Program-made: the position numbers and the translations under genes
In this document: piece after piece, positions 44,833 through 53,529 of the stretch
Numbering within the stretch: the first letter of the stretch is position 1
Layout of the letters: the number at the start of each line of letters is the position of its first letter
Assembly (NCBI GenBank): GCA_029861535.1
Contig: JAOTZC010000007.1
Location: forward strand, 1 to 64,000
Source: Gammaproteobacteria bacterium
Lineage (GTDB): Bacteria; Pseudomonadota; Gammaproteobacteria; Steroidobacterales; Woeseiaceae
Length of the DNA stretch: 64,000 nt
Direction: 5' to 3'
Notes under the pieces: generated by a model
The model's input: only the letters and a program-made list of their open reading frames with translations
Databases searched by the model: none
Told to the model about the DNA's origin: nothing

Positions 44833-44868
44833 CCGCAAGGCTTCTGACACCTTGCGGGTTTGCTTTTT
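44833..44868 (+). promoter_or_regulatory. Hairpin in the leader of the GAF-domain gene
   Basis: CCGCAAGG (44833-44840) pairs perfectly with CCTTGCGG (44850-44857) around 9 nt and is followed by GTTTGCTTTTTGG. The stem plus T-rich tract is terminator-like, yet it lies about 30 bp before the ATG of the downstream gene with no plus-strand gene before it, so attenuation of that gene is possible. Confidence 0.45.
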
Positions 44869-44899
44869 GGATAGGCGGGAACGGTAACAGGAGACGATT

Positions 44900-45901
44900 A
44901 TGCAAGAGGCCGGATTACCGGATAACGAGGCGAGAAGAATCGCTACGCTGCAAGGTCTGGATATTCTCGATACGCCACGTGAAGATCGTTTTGATCGGTA
45001 CACGTGCACCATTGCGCGAGCGTTCGACATGCCGGTTGCGCTGATCAGTCTGGTCGATGGAAGTCGGCAGTGGTTCAAGTCCGCCGTGGGTATCGACCGT
45101 AACGAGACATCGCGCGACGTCTCTTTTTGCGGACACGCGATCCTGGGGGACGGTATCTTCGAGGTTCGAAACGCTCGGCTCGATCCTCGGTTTCGTGACA
45201 ATCCCCTGGTTGTGGGACCACCGCGCATTCGCTTCTACGCCGGAGCACCGCTCAAGGCTTCCAATGGCGAGCGGCTCGGAACGTTGTGCGTCATCGACAG
45301 AATACCGCGCGAGCTGAGTGAGGACGAGAAAACGATGCTGAAGACCCTTGCCGACATGGTCGTCGGTGAGATCATGCGGAAAGTCGATGCGGAAGCCGAC
45401 CGGTCTGATCGCGTGACGCACGCGATTTCCGGCGCGGAGTTTTTCGACAGCATCGCGGACGAGCGTGATCCTTCGGTACTGCTGTTCGACATCGACGATG
45501 TGCTGGCATCACACGATGACGAGAATTCAGTAACGTCACCGGGGGAGATTTTTGCACGACTCTTGCATGATCATTTTCCGACAGCACGGTCGATAGCGCA
45601 CATTGGAAACTATCACTTCTGCGTATTGCTCGGACCGGACGAGGGGATTGACGAGGTCAAGGCGATCAATGGTCTTTGTTCGGCTGCGAAGAATTTGCTT
45701 TGCTTCGCCGAGGGGCATCTTTTTCTGACGCCCTTTGTCGGACGCCTGCAGTACGACCCGGACCGGTATGCGACCGTTGACGACATGCTTGTCGATGCTG
45801 AGCGGATGTTTCTCAGTCATGAGAGACAGCCGGTGCCTCACGAGACCGATATCAAACAACTCCTGAAGAAGCTGCTCGGCTGGCGCGAAACGATTTTTTG
45901 A
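44900..45901 (+). CDS. GAF domain protein with degenerate GGDEF domain
   Basis: A 333-residue soluble signalling protein. GAF domain (about 15-160): LDTPREDRFDRYTCTIARAF, VDGSRQWFKSAVGID, SFCGHAILGD, FYAGAPLKASNGERLGTLCV. The C-terminal half (about 185-330) follows the diguanylate cyclase fold, with SVLLFDIDDV and DDMLVDAERM, but the active-site GGDEF is replaced by GNYHF and the metal-binding pattern is poor. It is probably catalytically dead, acting as a nucleotide or partner sensor. Start ATG 44900 follows AGGAGACGATT. No EAL domain or partner gene is adjacent. Confidence 0.8.
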   Translation: MQEAGLPDNEARRIATLQGLDILDTPREDRFDRYTCTIARAFDMPVALISLVDGSRQWFKSAVGIDRNETSRDVSFCGHAILGDGIFEVRNARLDPRFRDNPLVVGPPRIRFYAGAPLKASNGERLGTLCVIDRIPRELSEDEKTMLKTLADMVVGEIMRKVDAEADRSDRVTHAISGAEFFDSIADERDPSVLLFDIDDVLASHDDENSVTSPGEIFARLLHDHFPTARSIAHIGNYHFCVLLGPDEGIDEVKAINGLCSAAKNLLCFAEGHLFLTPFVGRLQYDPDRYATVDDMLVDAERMFLSHERQPVPHETDIKQLLKKLLGWRETIF

Positions 45902-45922
45902 CGCGCCCGGAGATATTGATTC

Positions 45923-46004
45923 GGGCCTACGGCCCTCGCCCTTCGGGCGCCTGCGGCGTCTGTCGGAACGCTTCGCGTTCCTCGGATCGAACTCTGGAGT
46001 TCGA
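45923..46004. repeat. Array of tightly packed short hairpins
   Basis: Successive inverted repeats with 2-3-nt loops: GGGCC-TAC-GGCCC (45923-45935), CGCCC-TTC-GGGCG (45937-45949), CGCC-TGC-GGCG (45948-45958), GGAACGC-TTC-GCGTTCC (45965-45981) and TCGAACTC-TG-GAGTTCGA (45987-46004). It lies between the GAF-protein stop and the terminator after the tRNAs and does not code for a protein. Confidence 0.85.
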
Positions 46005-46023
46005 ATGTTATCCAGAGCAACAA

Positions 46024-46051
46024 TAAAAAAACGGGGCCGCAAGGGCCCCGT
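46024..46051 (-). terminator. Intrinsic terminator of the tRNA/csrA transcript
   Basis: ACGGGGCC (46031-46038) pairs with GGCCCCGT (46044-46051), and seven T follow on the minus strand (46024-46030). T-rich sequence also follows on the plus strand, so it may serve both the tRNA transcript and the GAF-domain gene. Confidence 0.88.
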
Positions 46052-46060
46052 CTTTTTTAT

Positions 46061-46137
46061 TGGCGCGCCCGGAGAGATTCGAACTCCCGACCACTTGGTT
46101 CGAAGCCAAGTACTCTATCCAGCTGAGCTACGGGCGC
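46061..46137 (-). tRNA. tRNA-Arg (anticodon TCG)
   Basis: Minus strand, 77 nt including encoded CCA. The acceptor stem GCGCCCG / CGGGCGC, D arm AGCTCAGCTGGATAGAG, anticodon stem CTTGG / CCAAG with loop CTTCGAA, and T arm GGTTCGAATC-like GAGTTCGAATCTC are all present. The anticodon TCG reads CGA codons. Confidence 0.95.
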
Positions 46138-46206
46138 ATGCGTTGTCTTTAAGTTGGGACCCTGAATTCTTTTAAAAAAAGGGTTACTGGCGTAACCCTC
46201 AAATTT

Positions 46207-46283
46207 TGGCGCGCCCGGAGAGATTCGAACTCCCGACCGCTCGGTTCGTAGCCGAGTACTCTATCCAGCTGAGCTACGGGCGC
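46207..46283 (-). tRNA. tRNA-Arg (anticodon ACG)
   Basis: Minus strand, 77 nt with encoded CCA. It is almost the same as the neighbouring tRNA-Arg except for the anticodon arm, CTCGG-CTACGAA-CCGAG. The anticodon ACG (wobble A expected to become inosine) reads CGT/CGC/CGA. The pair clearly arose by tandem duplication. Confidence 0.96.
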
Positions 46284-46313
46284 ATTGTTTGGTTTGCAGT
46301 CTTTCTAATAAAT

Positions 46314-46404
46314 TGGCGGAGAGAGAGGGATTCGAACCCTCGAAGGGGTATAAGCCCTTACTCCCTTAGCAGGGGAGCGCTTTCGACCACTCAGCCATCT
46401 CTCC
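46314..46404 (-). tRNA. tRNA-Ser (anticodon GCT)
   Basis: Minus strand, 91 nt with encoded CCA. The acceptor stem GGAGAGA / TCTCTCC, a long variable arm (AAGGGCTTATACCCCTT) and anticodon loop CTGCTAA identify a serine tRNA for AGC/AGT. It follows csrA on the same strand, as in other gammaproteobacteria. Confidence 0.96.
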
Positions 46405-46568
46405 GGTTGGTCTGCGGGTGGTAGTACCCCACCTCAAAGACGCTTATCGCACTAAAGGTCAGTCCGGACCAATCAAAAACGCACTGACAGTGTCCGCCTA
46501 CGGACTGGGCCGCACATAGTACTTTCAGGTCAACCGTAGGTAAACCCCAATCAGGCTGCCTGCAGCTT

Positions 46569-46769
46569 TTATTCAGCGTCTTTACTGCCGCCGGATTCGG
46601 CGGCTTTTTCGGCCTGGATGCGCTCGTAAATCTCTTCGCGGTGGACGGCAATGTCCTTCGGCGCGTTAATGCCGATCCGCACTTGATTGCCTTTGACTCC
46701 CAAGACGGTGATCGTGACATCGCTCCCGATCATGACCGTCTCACCAGCGCGTCGCGTCAGTATCAACAT
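46569..46769 (-). CDS. csrA: Carbon storage regulator CsrA
   Basis: A small dimeric RNA-binding protein that blocks or stabilises mRNAs at GGA motifs. The 66 residues include the invariant [15 protein letters not shown] start and [19 protein letters not shown], with the RNA-contact residues R44-type (VHREEI) retained. It follows alaS and precedes tRNA-Ser. GGAGTAAAGGTC lies before the ATG, and this GGA could support autoregulation; that is inference. Confidence 0.98.
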   Translation of the reverse strand: MLILTRRAGETVMIGSDVTITVLGVKGNQVRIGINAPKDIAVHREEIYERIQAEKAAESGGSKDAE

Positions 46770-46923
46770 GACCTTTACTCCATCCCTGTCGGGCTCCTGC
46801 CCTTATTGTTGTTGGCGCGTGGTACTCCTAAACGCTTGTAATACTAGCCGAAATTCGCCGCGGATGCCTAACCGGCGGAGATTTCTCGAGCAACTGGTCC
46901 GTTTTTCCGATTTAACAATAAAT

Positions 46924-49545
46924 CTAGGCCAGTTGTTCCGCGACCCATTGGGGCACGGACTTGAGCGCGGCGTCGAGCGCGTCGGGGTCGGTGCCGCCCG
47001 CTTGCGCAAAATCGGGGCGGCCGCCGCCGGTGCCGCCAACTTGCCTCGCGACCGGTTTGATCAGGTCGCCGGCCTTAATCTTGCCGGTATTGTCCTTCGT
47101 GACGCCGGCCGCGAGCCGCACCTTGCCGCCGTCAACCGAGCCGACAACGACAATTGCGCTTTGCAATTTGTCCTTGAAACGATCGACCGCGTCTCGGAGC
47201 GTTTTGGCATCCGCGCCGTCCATGCGAGTCGCCAATACCTTGATGCCGGATATCTCCTGCACGTCTTCGGAACGATCCGTCGCCTGCCCGGACACCAGCG
47301 ACTGCTTCGCGGCGGCGAGTTCTTTTTCCAGGTCTTTTGTGCGCTTCAGCAGTTGCTCAACTTTCGCTCGTGCCTTATCCGGCTGACTGCGCAACAGCCC
47401 GGCAATGTCGTCGAGCGCTCGCCGCTTCGCGTCAATCCATTCGAGCGCGCCCTTGCCAGTAACCGCTTCGATGCGGCGCACACCGGAGGCGACGCCGCCT
47501 TCTGATGTAATCTTGAACACGCCAATATCGCCGGTGCGCTCGACATGCGTGCCACCGCAGAGCTCAACCGAGAAATCGCCAAAGTTCAGTACACGCACTT
47601 CGTCGCCGTATTTTTCCCCGAACAATGCGACGGCACCGGATGTTACCGCGTCGTTGTATCCCATCACCTTCGTTTCAGCCGCGACATTGCGTCGAATCTC
47701 ATCGTTGACGAGATTCTCAATGTCAGCGAGCTGCTCCGCCGTCACGGCATCGATGTGTGAAAAGTCGAATCGCAATCGATCGGGTGCAACCAACGAGCCT
47801 TTCTGAAGCACGTGATCGCCGAGCACTTGTCGAAGTGCGGCGTGCATCAGATGCGTGGCGGAGTGATTCAAGCGAATCGCCTGGCGACGTTCGGCGTCCA
47901 CGTGCGCGCCGATCTCATCGCCGACTTTCAATACACCTTTTAGTACAGAACCAAATTGCACGTTGGCATTACCGCTTTTTTTGGTATCGACGACGCTAAA
48001 CGATGTTTGTGAATTCTCAAGGAGTCCGGTGTCGCCGATTTGGCCGCCGCTTTCGGCGTAAAACGGTGTTGACGACAAAATTACGGCGCCGACGTCACCT
48101 TTGACCAGTTCGTCGACCGACTCGTTACCCTGGAAAAGAGCGACAACCTCGCTCGTTTCTTCGGTGCACTCGTATCCAGAAAATCTCGTGGCCTTCACGG
48201 TCGACGGATGACCCGTTAGTTTCAGGTCGACGCTCCCTGCGGTGAATTTGGAGGCGGCTCTCGCACGCTCGCGTTGCGCGGCCATCGCCTGGTCGAACCC
48301 GGCCTGATCGATGGCAAGTCCGCGCTCGCGCACGATATCGGCCGTCAAATCGACCGGGAAACCGTAGGTGTCGTAGAGCTTGAACACGACTTCGCCGGGG
48401 ATTTCCTTGCCGTCGAGATTGGCGATCGCAACTTCAAGAATTTCCATGCCCTGATCCAGCGTCTCGGCGAAGCGCTTTTCTTCTCTCTCCAGCACCCGCT
48501 CGGTATGCGCCTGGCCTCTAATGAGCTCCGGATAGGCCGCGCCCATTTCTTTCGCTAAGGGTGCGACGAGTTTGTGAAAAAACGGCTCGTCGTAGCCGAG
48601 TTTTTTGCCATGGCGAATGGCACGACGAATGATGCGGCGAAGTACGTAGCCCCTGCCCTCATTGCCGGGAAGCACGCCATCAACGATCAGAAACGCGCAG
48701 GCGCGTATGTGATCAGCGATGACATTGAGCGAGCTCGAGCCGTCGTTTTCGACACCGAGCGTGTCGGCAGTAGACTGGATCAGATTCGCAAACAAGTCGA
48801 TCTTGTAGTTGCTGTGCACGCCCTGCATGACAGCGGCGATACGTTCTAGGCCCATCCCGGTATCGACAGACGGTTTCGGTAGCGGAGTCATTTCGCCGTT
48901 AGCCGTGCGATCGAACTGCATAAAGACGAGATTCCAAATCTCGACGTAACGATCACCATGCTCTTCCGCCGAGCCCGGAGGCCCGCCGTCTATTTTGGAA
49001 CCGTGGTCGTAAAAGATCTCTGAGCACGGTCCGCACGGGCCGGTATCGCCCATCGCCCAGAAATTGTCTTTCACACCCAAGCGCGAGAATCGCTTCGGGT
49101 CGACTTTTATCTCCTTTAACCAGATGTCGGCGGCTTCGTCATCGTCTTCGAAAACCGTGACCCACAGCTTTTCGGCCGGCAGTCCAAGCGTTTCTGTCAG
49201 GAATTCCCAAGCGTACTGGATGGCTTCACGTTTGAAGTAGTCACCGAAACTGAAATTACCGAGCATTTCGAAAAACGTGTGGTGACGCGTCGTGTAACCA
49301 ACATTCTCGAGGTCGTTGTGCTTGCCGCCGGCACGCACGCAGCGCTGCGACGTGACTGCGCGCTTGTACTTACGTTTGTCGTCACCTAAGAAAACGTCTT
49401 TGAACTGCACCATGCCGGCGTTAGTAAACAATAAGGTCGGGTCGTTGCCCGGTACCAGCGGCGAACTTGCGACCACCTCGTGGTCACGCTCACGAAAGTA
49501 CTCCAGGAAGGCCTGGCGAAGCTCATTGCTCGTCATGCTTTTCAT
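46924..49545 (-). CDS. alaS: Alanyl-tRNA synthetase
   Basis: Charges tRNA-Ala and edits mischarged Ser/Gly. The 873 residues contain the class II catalytic core (1 to about 440, [20 protein letters not shown] and [20 protein letters not shown]), the editing domain with zinc-site motifs [13 protein letters not shown] and ELCGGTHV, and a C-terminal Ala-rich oligomerisation/DHHA1 domain. It follows recX after 73 bp in the conserved recA-recX-alaS-csrA order. Confidence 0.98.
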   Translation of the reverse strand: MKSMTSNELRQAFLEYFRERDHEVVASSPLVPGNDPTLLFTNAGMVQFKDVFLGDDKRKYKRAVTSQRCVRAGGKHNDLENVGYTTRHHTFFEMLGNFSFGDYFKREAIQYAWEFLTETLGLPAEKLWVTVFEDDDEAADIWLKEIKVDPKRFSRLGVKDNFWAMGDTGPCGPCSEIFYDHGSKIDGGPPGSAEEHGDRYVEIWNLVFMQFDRTANGEMTPLPKPSVDTGMGLERIAAVMQGVHSNYKIDLFANLIQSTADTLGVENDGSSSLNVIADHIRACAFLIVDGVLPGNEGRGYVLRRIIRRAIRHGKKLGYDEPFFHKLVAPLAKEMGAAYPELIRGQAHTERVLEREEKRFAETLDQGMEILEVAIANLDGKEIPGEVVFKLYDTYGFPVDLTADIVRERGLAIDQAGFDQAMAAQRERARAASKFTAGSVDLKLTGHPSTVKATRFSGYECTEETSEVVALFQGNESVDELVKGDVGAVILSSTPFYAESGGQIGDTGLLENSQTSFSVVDTKKSGNANVQFGSVLKGVLKVGDEIGAHVDAERRQAIRLNHSATHLMHAALRQVLGDHVLQKGSLVAPDRLRFDFSHIDAVTAEQLADIENLVNDEIRRNVAAETKVMGYNDAVTSGAVALFGEKYGDEVRVLNFGDFSVELCGGTHVERTGDIGVFKITSEGGVASGVRRIEAVTGKGALEWIDAKRRALDDIAGLLRSQPDKARAKVEQLLKRTKDLEKELAAAKQSLVSGQATDRSEDVQEISGIKVLATRMDGADAKTLRDAVDRFKDKLQSAIVVVGSVDGGKVRLAAGVTKDNTGKIKAGDLIKPVARQVGGTGGGRPDFAQAGGTDPDALDAALKSVPQWVAEQLA

Positions 49546-49618
49546 TATGGGGATATCGGGTTCACGCGATCGACTTCAATCGCGCTAGTGTACGGGACTT
49601 AGGTCCTTGGATTAAGCC

Positions 49619-50134
49619 TTAATCGTCCTTGTCCGCAACGGCTGCCTGGATCTGATCGGGCTCGAATCCGCGGCTTTGCAGAAAGCGCATTTGCCGAGCT
49701 TTTTCCTCGAACTCGTGCGGCTGTTCCTCGCCGAATTTCTTGGCGCGCGTTTCCCGCGCCAGCGCGCCCCAGTCCTGCTCAACCTCGCCCAGAACTTCGT
49801 GAATCATCGGGTCGCGCACGCCGCGCTGCGACAAATCGGCGCGAATCAGTCTTGGCCCTTTGCCGTGACTGATGCGCGACTGTACAAACGATTCGACGAA
49901 ACGGCGGTCACTTTGCAGGCCGTCTTTTCGCAGCTCTTCGATTGCATCGAGCGCGACATTGGCATCGAAGCCGGCGCTTTTCATCTTGCGGCACAGCTCT
50001 TTACGCGAGTGCTCGCGACGAGCGAGATAGTCCATCGCTTTCTTGCGCGCTTCGATAGGATCGGAAAAACGACCATCCTCTGATTTCGACAGGATGTCGC
50101 TGACGTCTTCATGTACGGGTGATGTCTCTGGCAT
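49619..50134 (-). CDS. recX: Recombination regulator RecX
   Basis: Inhibits RecA filament growth and ATPase activity. The 171-residue, highly charged helical protein has the RecX pattern: AMDYLARREHSRKELCRKM, then DGLQSDRRFVESFVQSRISH and GPRLIRADLSQRGV. It lies downstream of recA with a long hairpin between them, so its expression should be a fraction of that of recA. Confidence 0.95.
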   Translation of the reverse strand: MPETSPVHEDVSDILSKSEDGRFSDPIEARKKAMDYLARREHSRKELCRKMKSAGFDANVALDAIEELRKDGLQSDRRFVESFVQSRISHGKGPRLIRADLSQRGVRDPMIHEVLGEVEQDWGALARETRAKKFGEEQPHEFEEKARQMRFLQSRGFEPDQIQAAVADKDD

Positions 50135-50175
50135 CTGGTTTTTCCCCGATGTCGCGATGTCGCGTTAGTGCGTAT

Positions 50176-50218
50176 GGGGACACGCTGCTTTTTCGTTACG
50201 AAAAAGCAGCATGTCCCC
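50176..50218. repeat. Long hairpin between recA and recX
   Basis: Two 20-nt arms (50176-50195 and 50199-50218) pair with a single C/A mismatch around a TTA loop. The arms read GGGGACACGCTGCTTTTTCG and CGAAAAAGCAGCATGTCCCC. The right arm ends 2 bp before the recA stop codon (TAA, 50220-50222 on the plus coordinates). No U run follows, so it is not a standard terminator; a partial block to transcription into recX or a REP-like mobile repeat are the two readings. Confidence 0.9.
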
Positions 50219-50219
50219 G

Positions 50220-51260
50220 TTAGGCTTCGACGGCAGCCTCTTCGTCGTCCGCCGCCGGTGTCGCTACCGTCTTGGGCAGCAGTTCGGCACGAATTCTTGC
50301 TTCGATTTCCTTGGCGGTTTCCGGATTCTGATTCAGGAACTCGCGTACATTTTCTTTGCCCTGGCCGATACGGTCATCGCCATAGCTGTACCACGAGCCT
50401 GCCTTGTCGACGATGCCGTGCTGCACGCCGAGATCGATAATCTCGCCCTCGCGTGAAATACCGTGCCCGTACAGAATCTCGAACTCAGCCTGCTTGAACG
50501 GCGGCGATACTTTGTTCTTTACAACCTTGACGCGGGTCTGGTTGCCGATGACTTCATCGCCCTTCTTGATGGCACCGATACGGCGGATGTCGAGACGCAC
50601 TGACGAGTAAAATTTCAATGCGTTACCGCCAGTCGTCGTCTCCGGGCTGCCGAACATGACCCCGATCTTCATGCGGATCTGGTTAATGAAGATCACCATC
50701 GTGTTCGAGCGATTGATATTGCCGGTCAGCTTTCTTAACGCCTGCGACATCAGGCGTGCTTGCAAGCCCATGTGCGAATCACCCATCTCGCCTTCGATCT
50801 CGGCCTTTGGCGTCAATGCCGCCACCGAATCGACGACGACGACATCGACAGCGCCGGAGCGCACCAACATGTCCGTGATCTCGAGCGCTTGCTCGCCCGT
50901 ATCGGGCTGCGATACCAGCAGTTCGTCGACGTTGACGCCGAGCTTTTCGGCATAGCTCGGGTCGAGTGCGTGTTCAGCGTCGACAAATGCCGCCGTGCCA
51001 CCGAGTTTTTGCGCTTCTGCAACCACCTGCAGCGTCAACGTTGTTTTACCGGATGCCTCAGGGCCGTAAATTTCTACCACTCGCCCCCGCGGCAACCCGC
51101 CGATGCCAAGTGCGACATCGAGCCCAATCGAACCGGTTGATACCGCCTCGATATCCTTAGCGGCACTGCTATCGCCCAGGCGCATGACCGAGCCTTTGCC
51201 GAACTGTTTCTCGATTTGACCCAGTGCTGCTGCGAGTGCTTTTTTACGATTGTCATCCAT
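50220..51260 (-). CDS. recA: Recombinase RecA
   Basis: ATP-dependent strand exchange and SOS co-protease. From ATG 51260 it has 346 residues. Walker A GPEASGKT is at 66-73, with the family blocks [38 protein letters not shown] and [10 protein letters not shown], and an acidic C terminus. ATG 51272 and a longer frame to 51329 are open upstream; the start used is the one that matches RecA homologues (MDDNRKKAL). It lies between thpR and recX. No LexA box is seen nearby. Confidence 0.98.
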   Translation of the reverse strand: MDDNRKKALAAALGQIEKQFGKGSVMRLGDSSAAKDIEAVSTGSIGLDVALGIGGLPRGRVVEIYGPEASGKTTLTLQVVAEAQKLGGTAAFVDAEHALDPSYAEKLGVNVDELLVSQPDTGEQALEITDMLVRSGAVDVVVVDSVAALTPKAEIEGEMGDSHMGLQARLMSQALRKLTGNINRSNTMVIFINQIRMKIGVMFGSPETTTGGNALKFYSSVRLDIRRIGAIKKGDEVIGNQTRVKVVKNKVSPPFKQAEFEILYGHGISREGEIIDLGVQHGIVDKAGSWYSYGDDRIGQGKENVREFLNQNPETAKEIEARIRAELLPKTVATPAADDEEAAVEA

Positions 51261-51335
51261 GTGTATGGCCATCCGGTTGATTGAGTGAAAAGTAGAAACG
51301 GCGTTAGCCGCGATCGCGCAAGCTGCCAATTATTC

Positions 51336-51354
51336 CAAAAAACCCGCTTAGCGG
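51336..51354 (-). terminator. Weak intrinsic terminator between thpR and recA
   Basis: On the minus strand CCGC-TAA-GCGG followed by GTTTTTT forms a short 4-bp stem with a T run. It would separate recA from thpR/pncC transcription, at least in part. Confidence 0.45.
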
Positions 51355-51416
51355 ACAGCCGCGGCGGCGGCTCAAATTGAGCAGAATTTGAAGAAACACG
51401 AAGTATCGCGTCGAAG

Positions 51417-51926
51417 CTATTGTTTCAACGGGTGGTATGTCGAACCACCGCGCTCGGAGACTGACTCGACCAACTCGAAACCCGACCACTCGACGATGAT
51501 CGGCTGCGCCAGCCGCTGCGTTTCGAACGGTCGGGCGCGCTTGACGATCGTGATATGTGGCCGGAAACGACGCGGTTCCGCCATGACGCCGGCGTCGGTC
51601 AGTACGCTATTCAGCGAATTGACGAGCTGTTCCAGCTCTGGTGGCACCGACTGGGCCGACAGCGCCGCAATCTTCGGCCTTGGCCAAAACTCAGCCAGAT
51701 CAAAGCGCAGCCGAAATGGTTCGAAACTGATGGCGCCGGCCGCTTCGTGCATTGCCGGAATCAGTCGCTCTTCGAAGTCGCCAATGAATGCCAGCGTCAC
51801 ATGCCAGTTGCCGCGATAGACAGCCCTTCCTTCGACGAGCTTTGCGACCGGACTGATCGCATTTCTGAGCTGATCGCGCTGACGATCGTCCGGCCACAGC
51901 GCGAAAAATAGGCGTTTGGTGCTCAT
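51417..51926 (-). CDS. thpR: RNA 2',3'-cyclic phosphodiesterase ThpR
   Basis: A 2H phosphoesterase acting on 2',3'-cyclic ends (and 2'-5' ligated RNA in vitro). The two catalytic H-x-T/S motifs are HVTLAF (about 43-48) and HITIVK (about 126-131), at the spacing of the LigT/ThpR family. The start RLFFALWPDDRQRDQL is typical. The 169 residues are of usual length. Its start overlaps the pncC stop by 4 bp, so it is translated from the same message. Confidence 0.93.
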   Translation of the reverse strand: MSTKRLFFALWPDDRQRDQLRNAISPVAKLVEGRAVYRGNWHVTLAFIGDFEERLIPAMHEAAGAISFEPFRLRFDLAEFWPRPKIAALSAQSVPPELEQLVNSLNSVLTDAGVMAEPRRFRPHITIVKRARPFETQRLAQPIIVEWSGFELVESVSERGGSTYHPLKQ

Positions 51927-52426
51927 GCGCGCAGTCTATCCTGAATTCCGGCTAATGCGTGCAAAACCGATTGCCGGCGCACCGCGTCACGATCGCCATC
52001 GAAGTGCTGCCGATCGGTATCCGTGTTGATCTTCTCGCCGCTCCGTTCGCTCCAGGCGAAGCAGACCGTGCCCAGTGGTTTGTCGTCGGAGCCACCGTCG
52101 GGACCGGCGATACCACTCACGGCCACGCTGAAATCCGCACCGCTCAGTTTGATCGCACCTTCCGCCATTTCGGCGACGGTAATGCGATCGACGGCACCGT
52201 TGTCGATCAGCGTTTGAGGGTTAACGCCCAGCAAGGATTCTTTCGCGCCATTTGAATAACTAACGATGCCGTAGGCGAACACGGCTGAGCTGCCCGCAAT
52301 ATCGGTGATCGCTTTGGCGATCCAGCCGCCGGTGCAGGATTCTGCCGTCGTCACGGTCTTGCCCGCCGCGCTCAAGGCGTGGACCAGTTGCTCCGATAGA
52401 TCGCGAATGCGTGCGGATTCAGCCAT
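51923..52426 (-). CDS. pncC: Nicotinamide-nucleotide amidohydrolase PncC (CinA C-terminal domain)
   Basis: Deamidates NMN to NaMN in pyridine-nucleotide salvage. The 167 residues are the stand-alone CinA_C domain: TTAESCTGGWIAKAITDIAGSS (26-47) with the catalytic Ser, the FAYGIVSYSNGAKESLLGV strand, and VSGIAGPDGGSDDKPLGTV. It is upstream of thpR and recA; the pncC-recA neighbourhood is conserved in gammaproteobacteria. Its start overlaps the glycosyltransferase stop by 8 bp. Confidence 0.94.
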   Translation of the reverse strand: MAESARIRDLSEQLVHALSAAGKTVTTAESCTGGWIAKAITDIAGSSAVFAYGIVSYSNGAKESLLGVNPQTLIDNGAVDRITVAEMAEGAIKLSGADFSVAVSGIAGPDGGSDDKPLGTVCFAWSERSGEKINTDTDRQHFDGDRDAVRRQSVLHALAGIQDRLRA

Positions 52427-53504
52427 TCAATACAGACTCGTACAATCGAACATGTTTGTCCGCCATCGTATCGATCGAGAACTGCTTTTGCATGCGTTCC
52501 CGGGCCGCCGCGCCGAAGCGTTCACGTAGCGCATCGTCATCGATCAACGTCACGATCGCATCGCCGAGCGCAGCCACGTCCTCCGGCGGTACCAACAGGC
52601 CGGTTTTGTTGTGCTCGACGGCCTCGACCAGCCCACCCGCGGCAAACCCGATCACCGGTACGCCAGCCGCCTGCGCTTTCAGCGTCACGACGCCCAGGCC
52701 CTCGGCGAGTGCCGGATGCACAAACAGATCGAAACAGCCGAAGTAGTCGTCGAGGTCGTCTCTGAATCCTGCAAACTGCACGAGGTCGCCTAAACCGAGC
52801 GCGGCCGCCTGCGCGCGCAGTTGATTGTGAAGATAGCCCTCGCCGAAAATGATCAGACGAAATTCCGGGTGCGTATATCTTGAATCTTCAAATGCCTGTA
52901 GTAGATAGCGATGGCCCTTGCGGGGAATCAACTGGCCCGCCGCGGCGATGACGAACGCATCATCGGGAATACCAAACTCAGCGCGAAATGCCGCGCGGTT
53001 ATTCTGTTTCTGAAATCTGTCGGCATCGACCGCAGAGCGAATAACCTCGATACGATCACCTTCGACCCCGCGGTCTCGCAATATGTTGGCGATCGCTTCT
53101 GAAATAGCGATGATTTTTCGAAATGGACGATAGCGCAATGCGGCGGTCAGGCGCGTCTCGGTGTTGTCCACCCGCCGCGAGACGATTGCTGGCACGTCGG
53201 CGAAACTAGCCGCCAGCCCTCCCAATATGTCGGCGCCGCGTCGACTGTGACAGTGCACGAGGTCCGGTTTCGACTCATTAATATATTGTGTCAGGCGGTA
53301 CGCAAACGGCAGATCGAGATCGCCCGCGCAAAACAGATTCCGTACCGGAATCGATTGCGCGCGAGCGGGTGAATCGACGCCGGAACCGGGCGGGCACACC
53401 AACGTACAATCGTGGCCGCGCGCCTGAAGTGCCGACATCAGGTAGATCACCTGCTGCGGGCCGCCATAAAGATGGCGCCCGGTTTCGACATGCAGTATTT
53501 TCAT
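52419..53504 (-). CDS. GT4-family glycosyltransferase
   Basis: A retaining GT-B glycosyltransferase of about 361 residues. N-terminal domain: KILHVETGRHLYGGPQQVIYL, where YGGPQ replaces the usual GGxE loop. The C-terminal nucleotide-sugar site shows AAGQLIPRKGHRYLLQAF, IFGEGYLHNQLRAQAAALGL and VHPALAEGLGVVTLKAQAAG with the EGLGVVTLKA E-x7-type motif. Acceptor and donor are unknown. ATG 53504 is chosen because longer frames would overlap mutS. It is divergent from mutS with 25 bp between starts. Confidence 0.9.
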   Translation of the reverse strand: MKILHVETGRHLYGGPQQVIYLMSALQARGHDCTLVCPPGSGVDSPARAQSIPVRNLFCAGDLDLPFAYRLTQYINESKPDLVHCHSRRGADILGGLAASFADVPAIVSRRVDNTETRLTAALRYRPFRKIIAISEAIANILRDRGVEGDRIEVIRSAVDADRFQKQNNRAAFRAEFGIPDDAFVIAAAGQLIPRKGHRYLLQAFEDSRYTHPEFRLIIFGEGYLHNQLRAQAAALGLGDLVQFAGFRDDLDDYFGCFDLFVHPALAEGLGVVTLKAQAAGVPVIGFAAGGLVEAVEHNKTGLLVPPEDVAALGDAIVTLIDDDALRERFGAAARERMQKQFSIDTMADKHVRLYESVLNG

Positions 53505-53529
53505 TGACCCATAATAAACGTCAAATCCC

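Noticed and set aside
44723..45228. N-terminal extension of the aldo/keto reductase frame
   Set aside because: The extended frame runs antisense through the GAF gene, is Arg/Ser-rich and shows no similarity to the reductase barrel.
46391..46720. Open frame across csrA and tRNA-Ser on the minus strand
   Set aside because: It is a shadow of csrA in another frame and runs into the tRNA gene.
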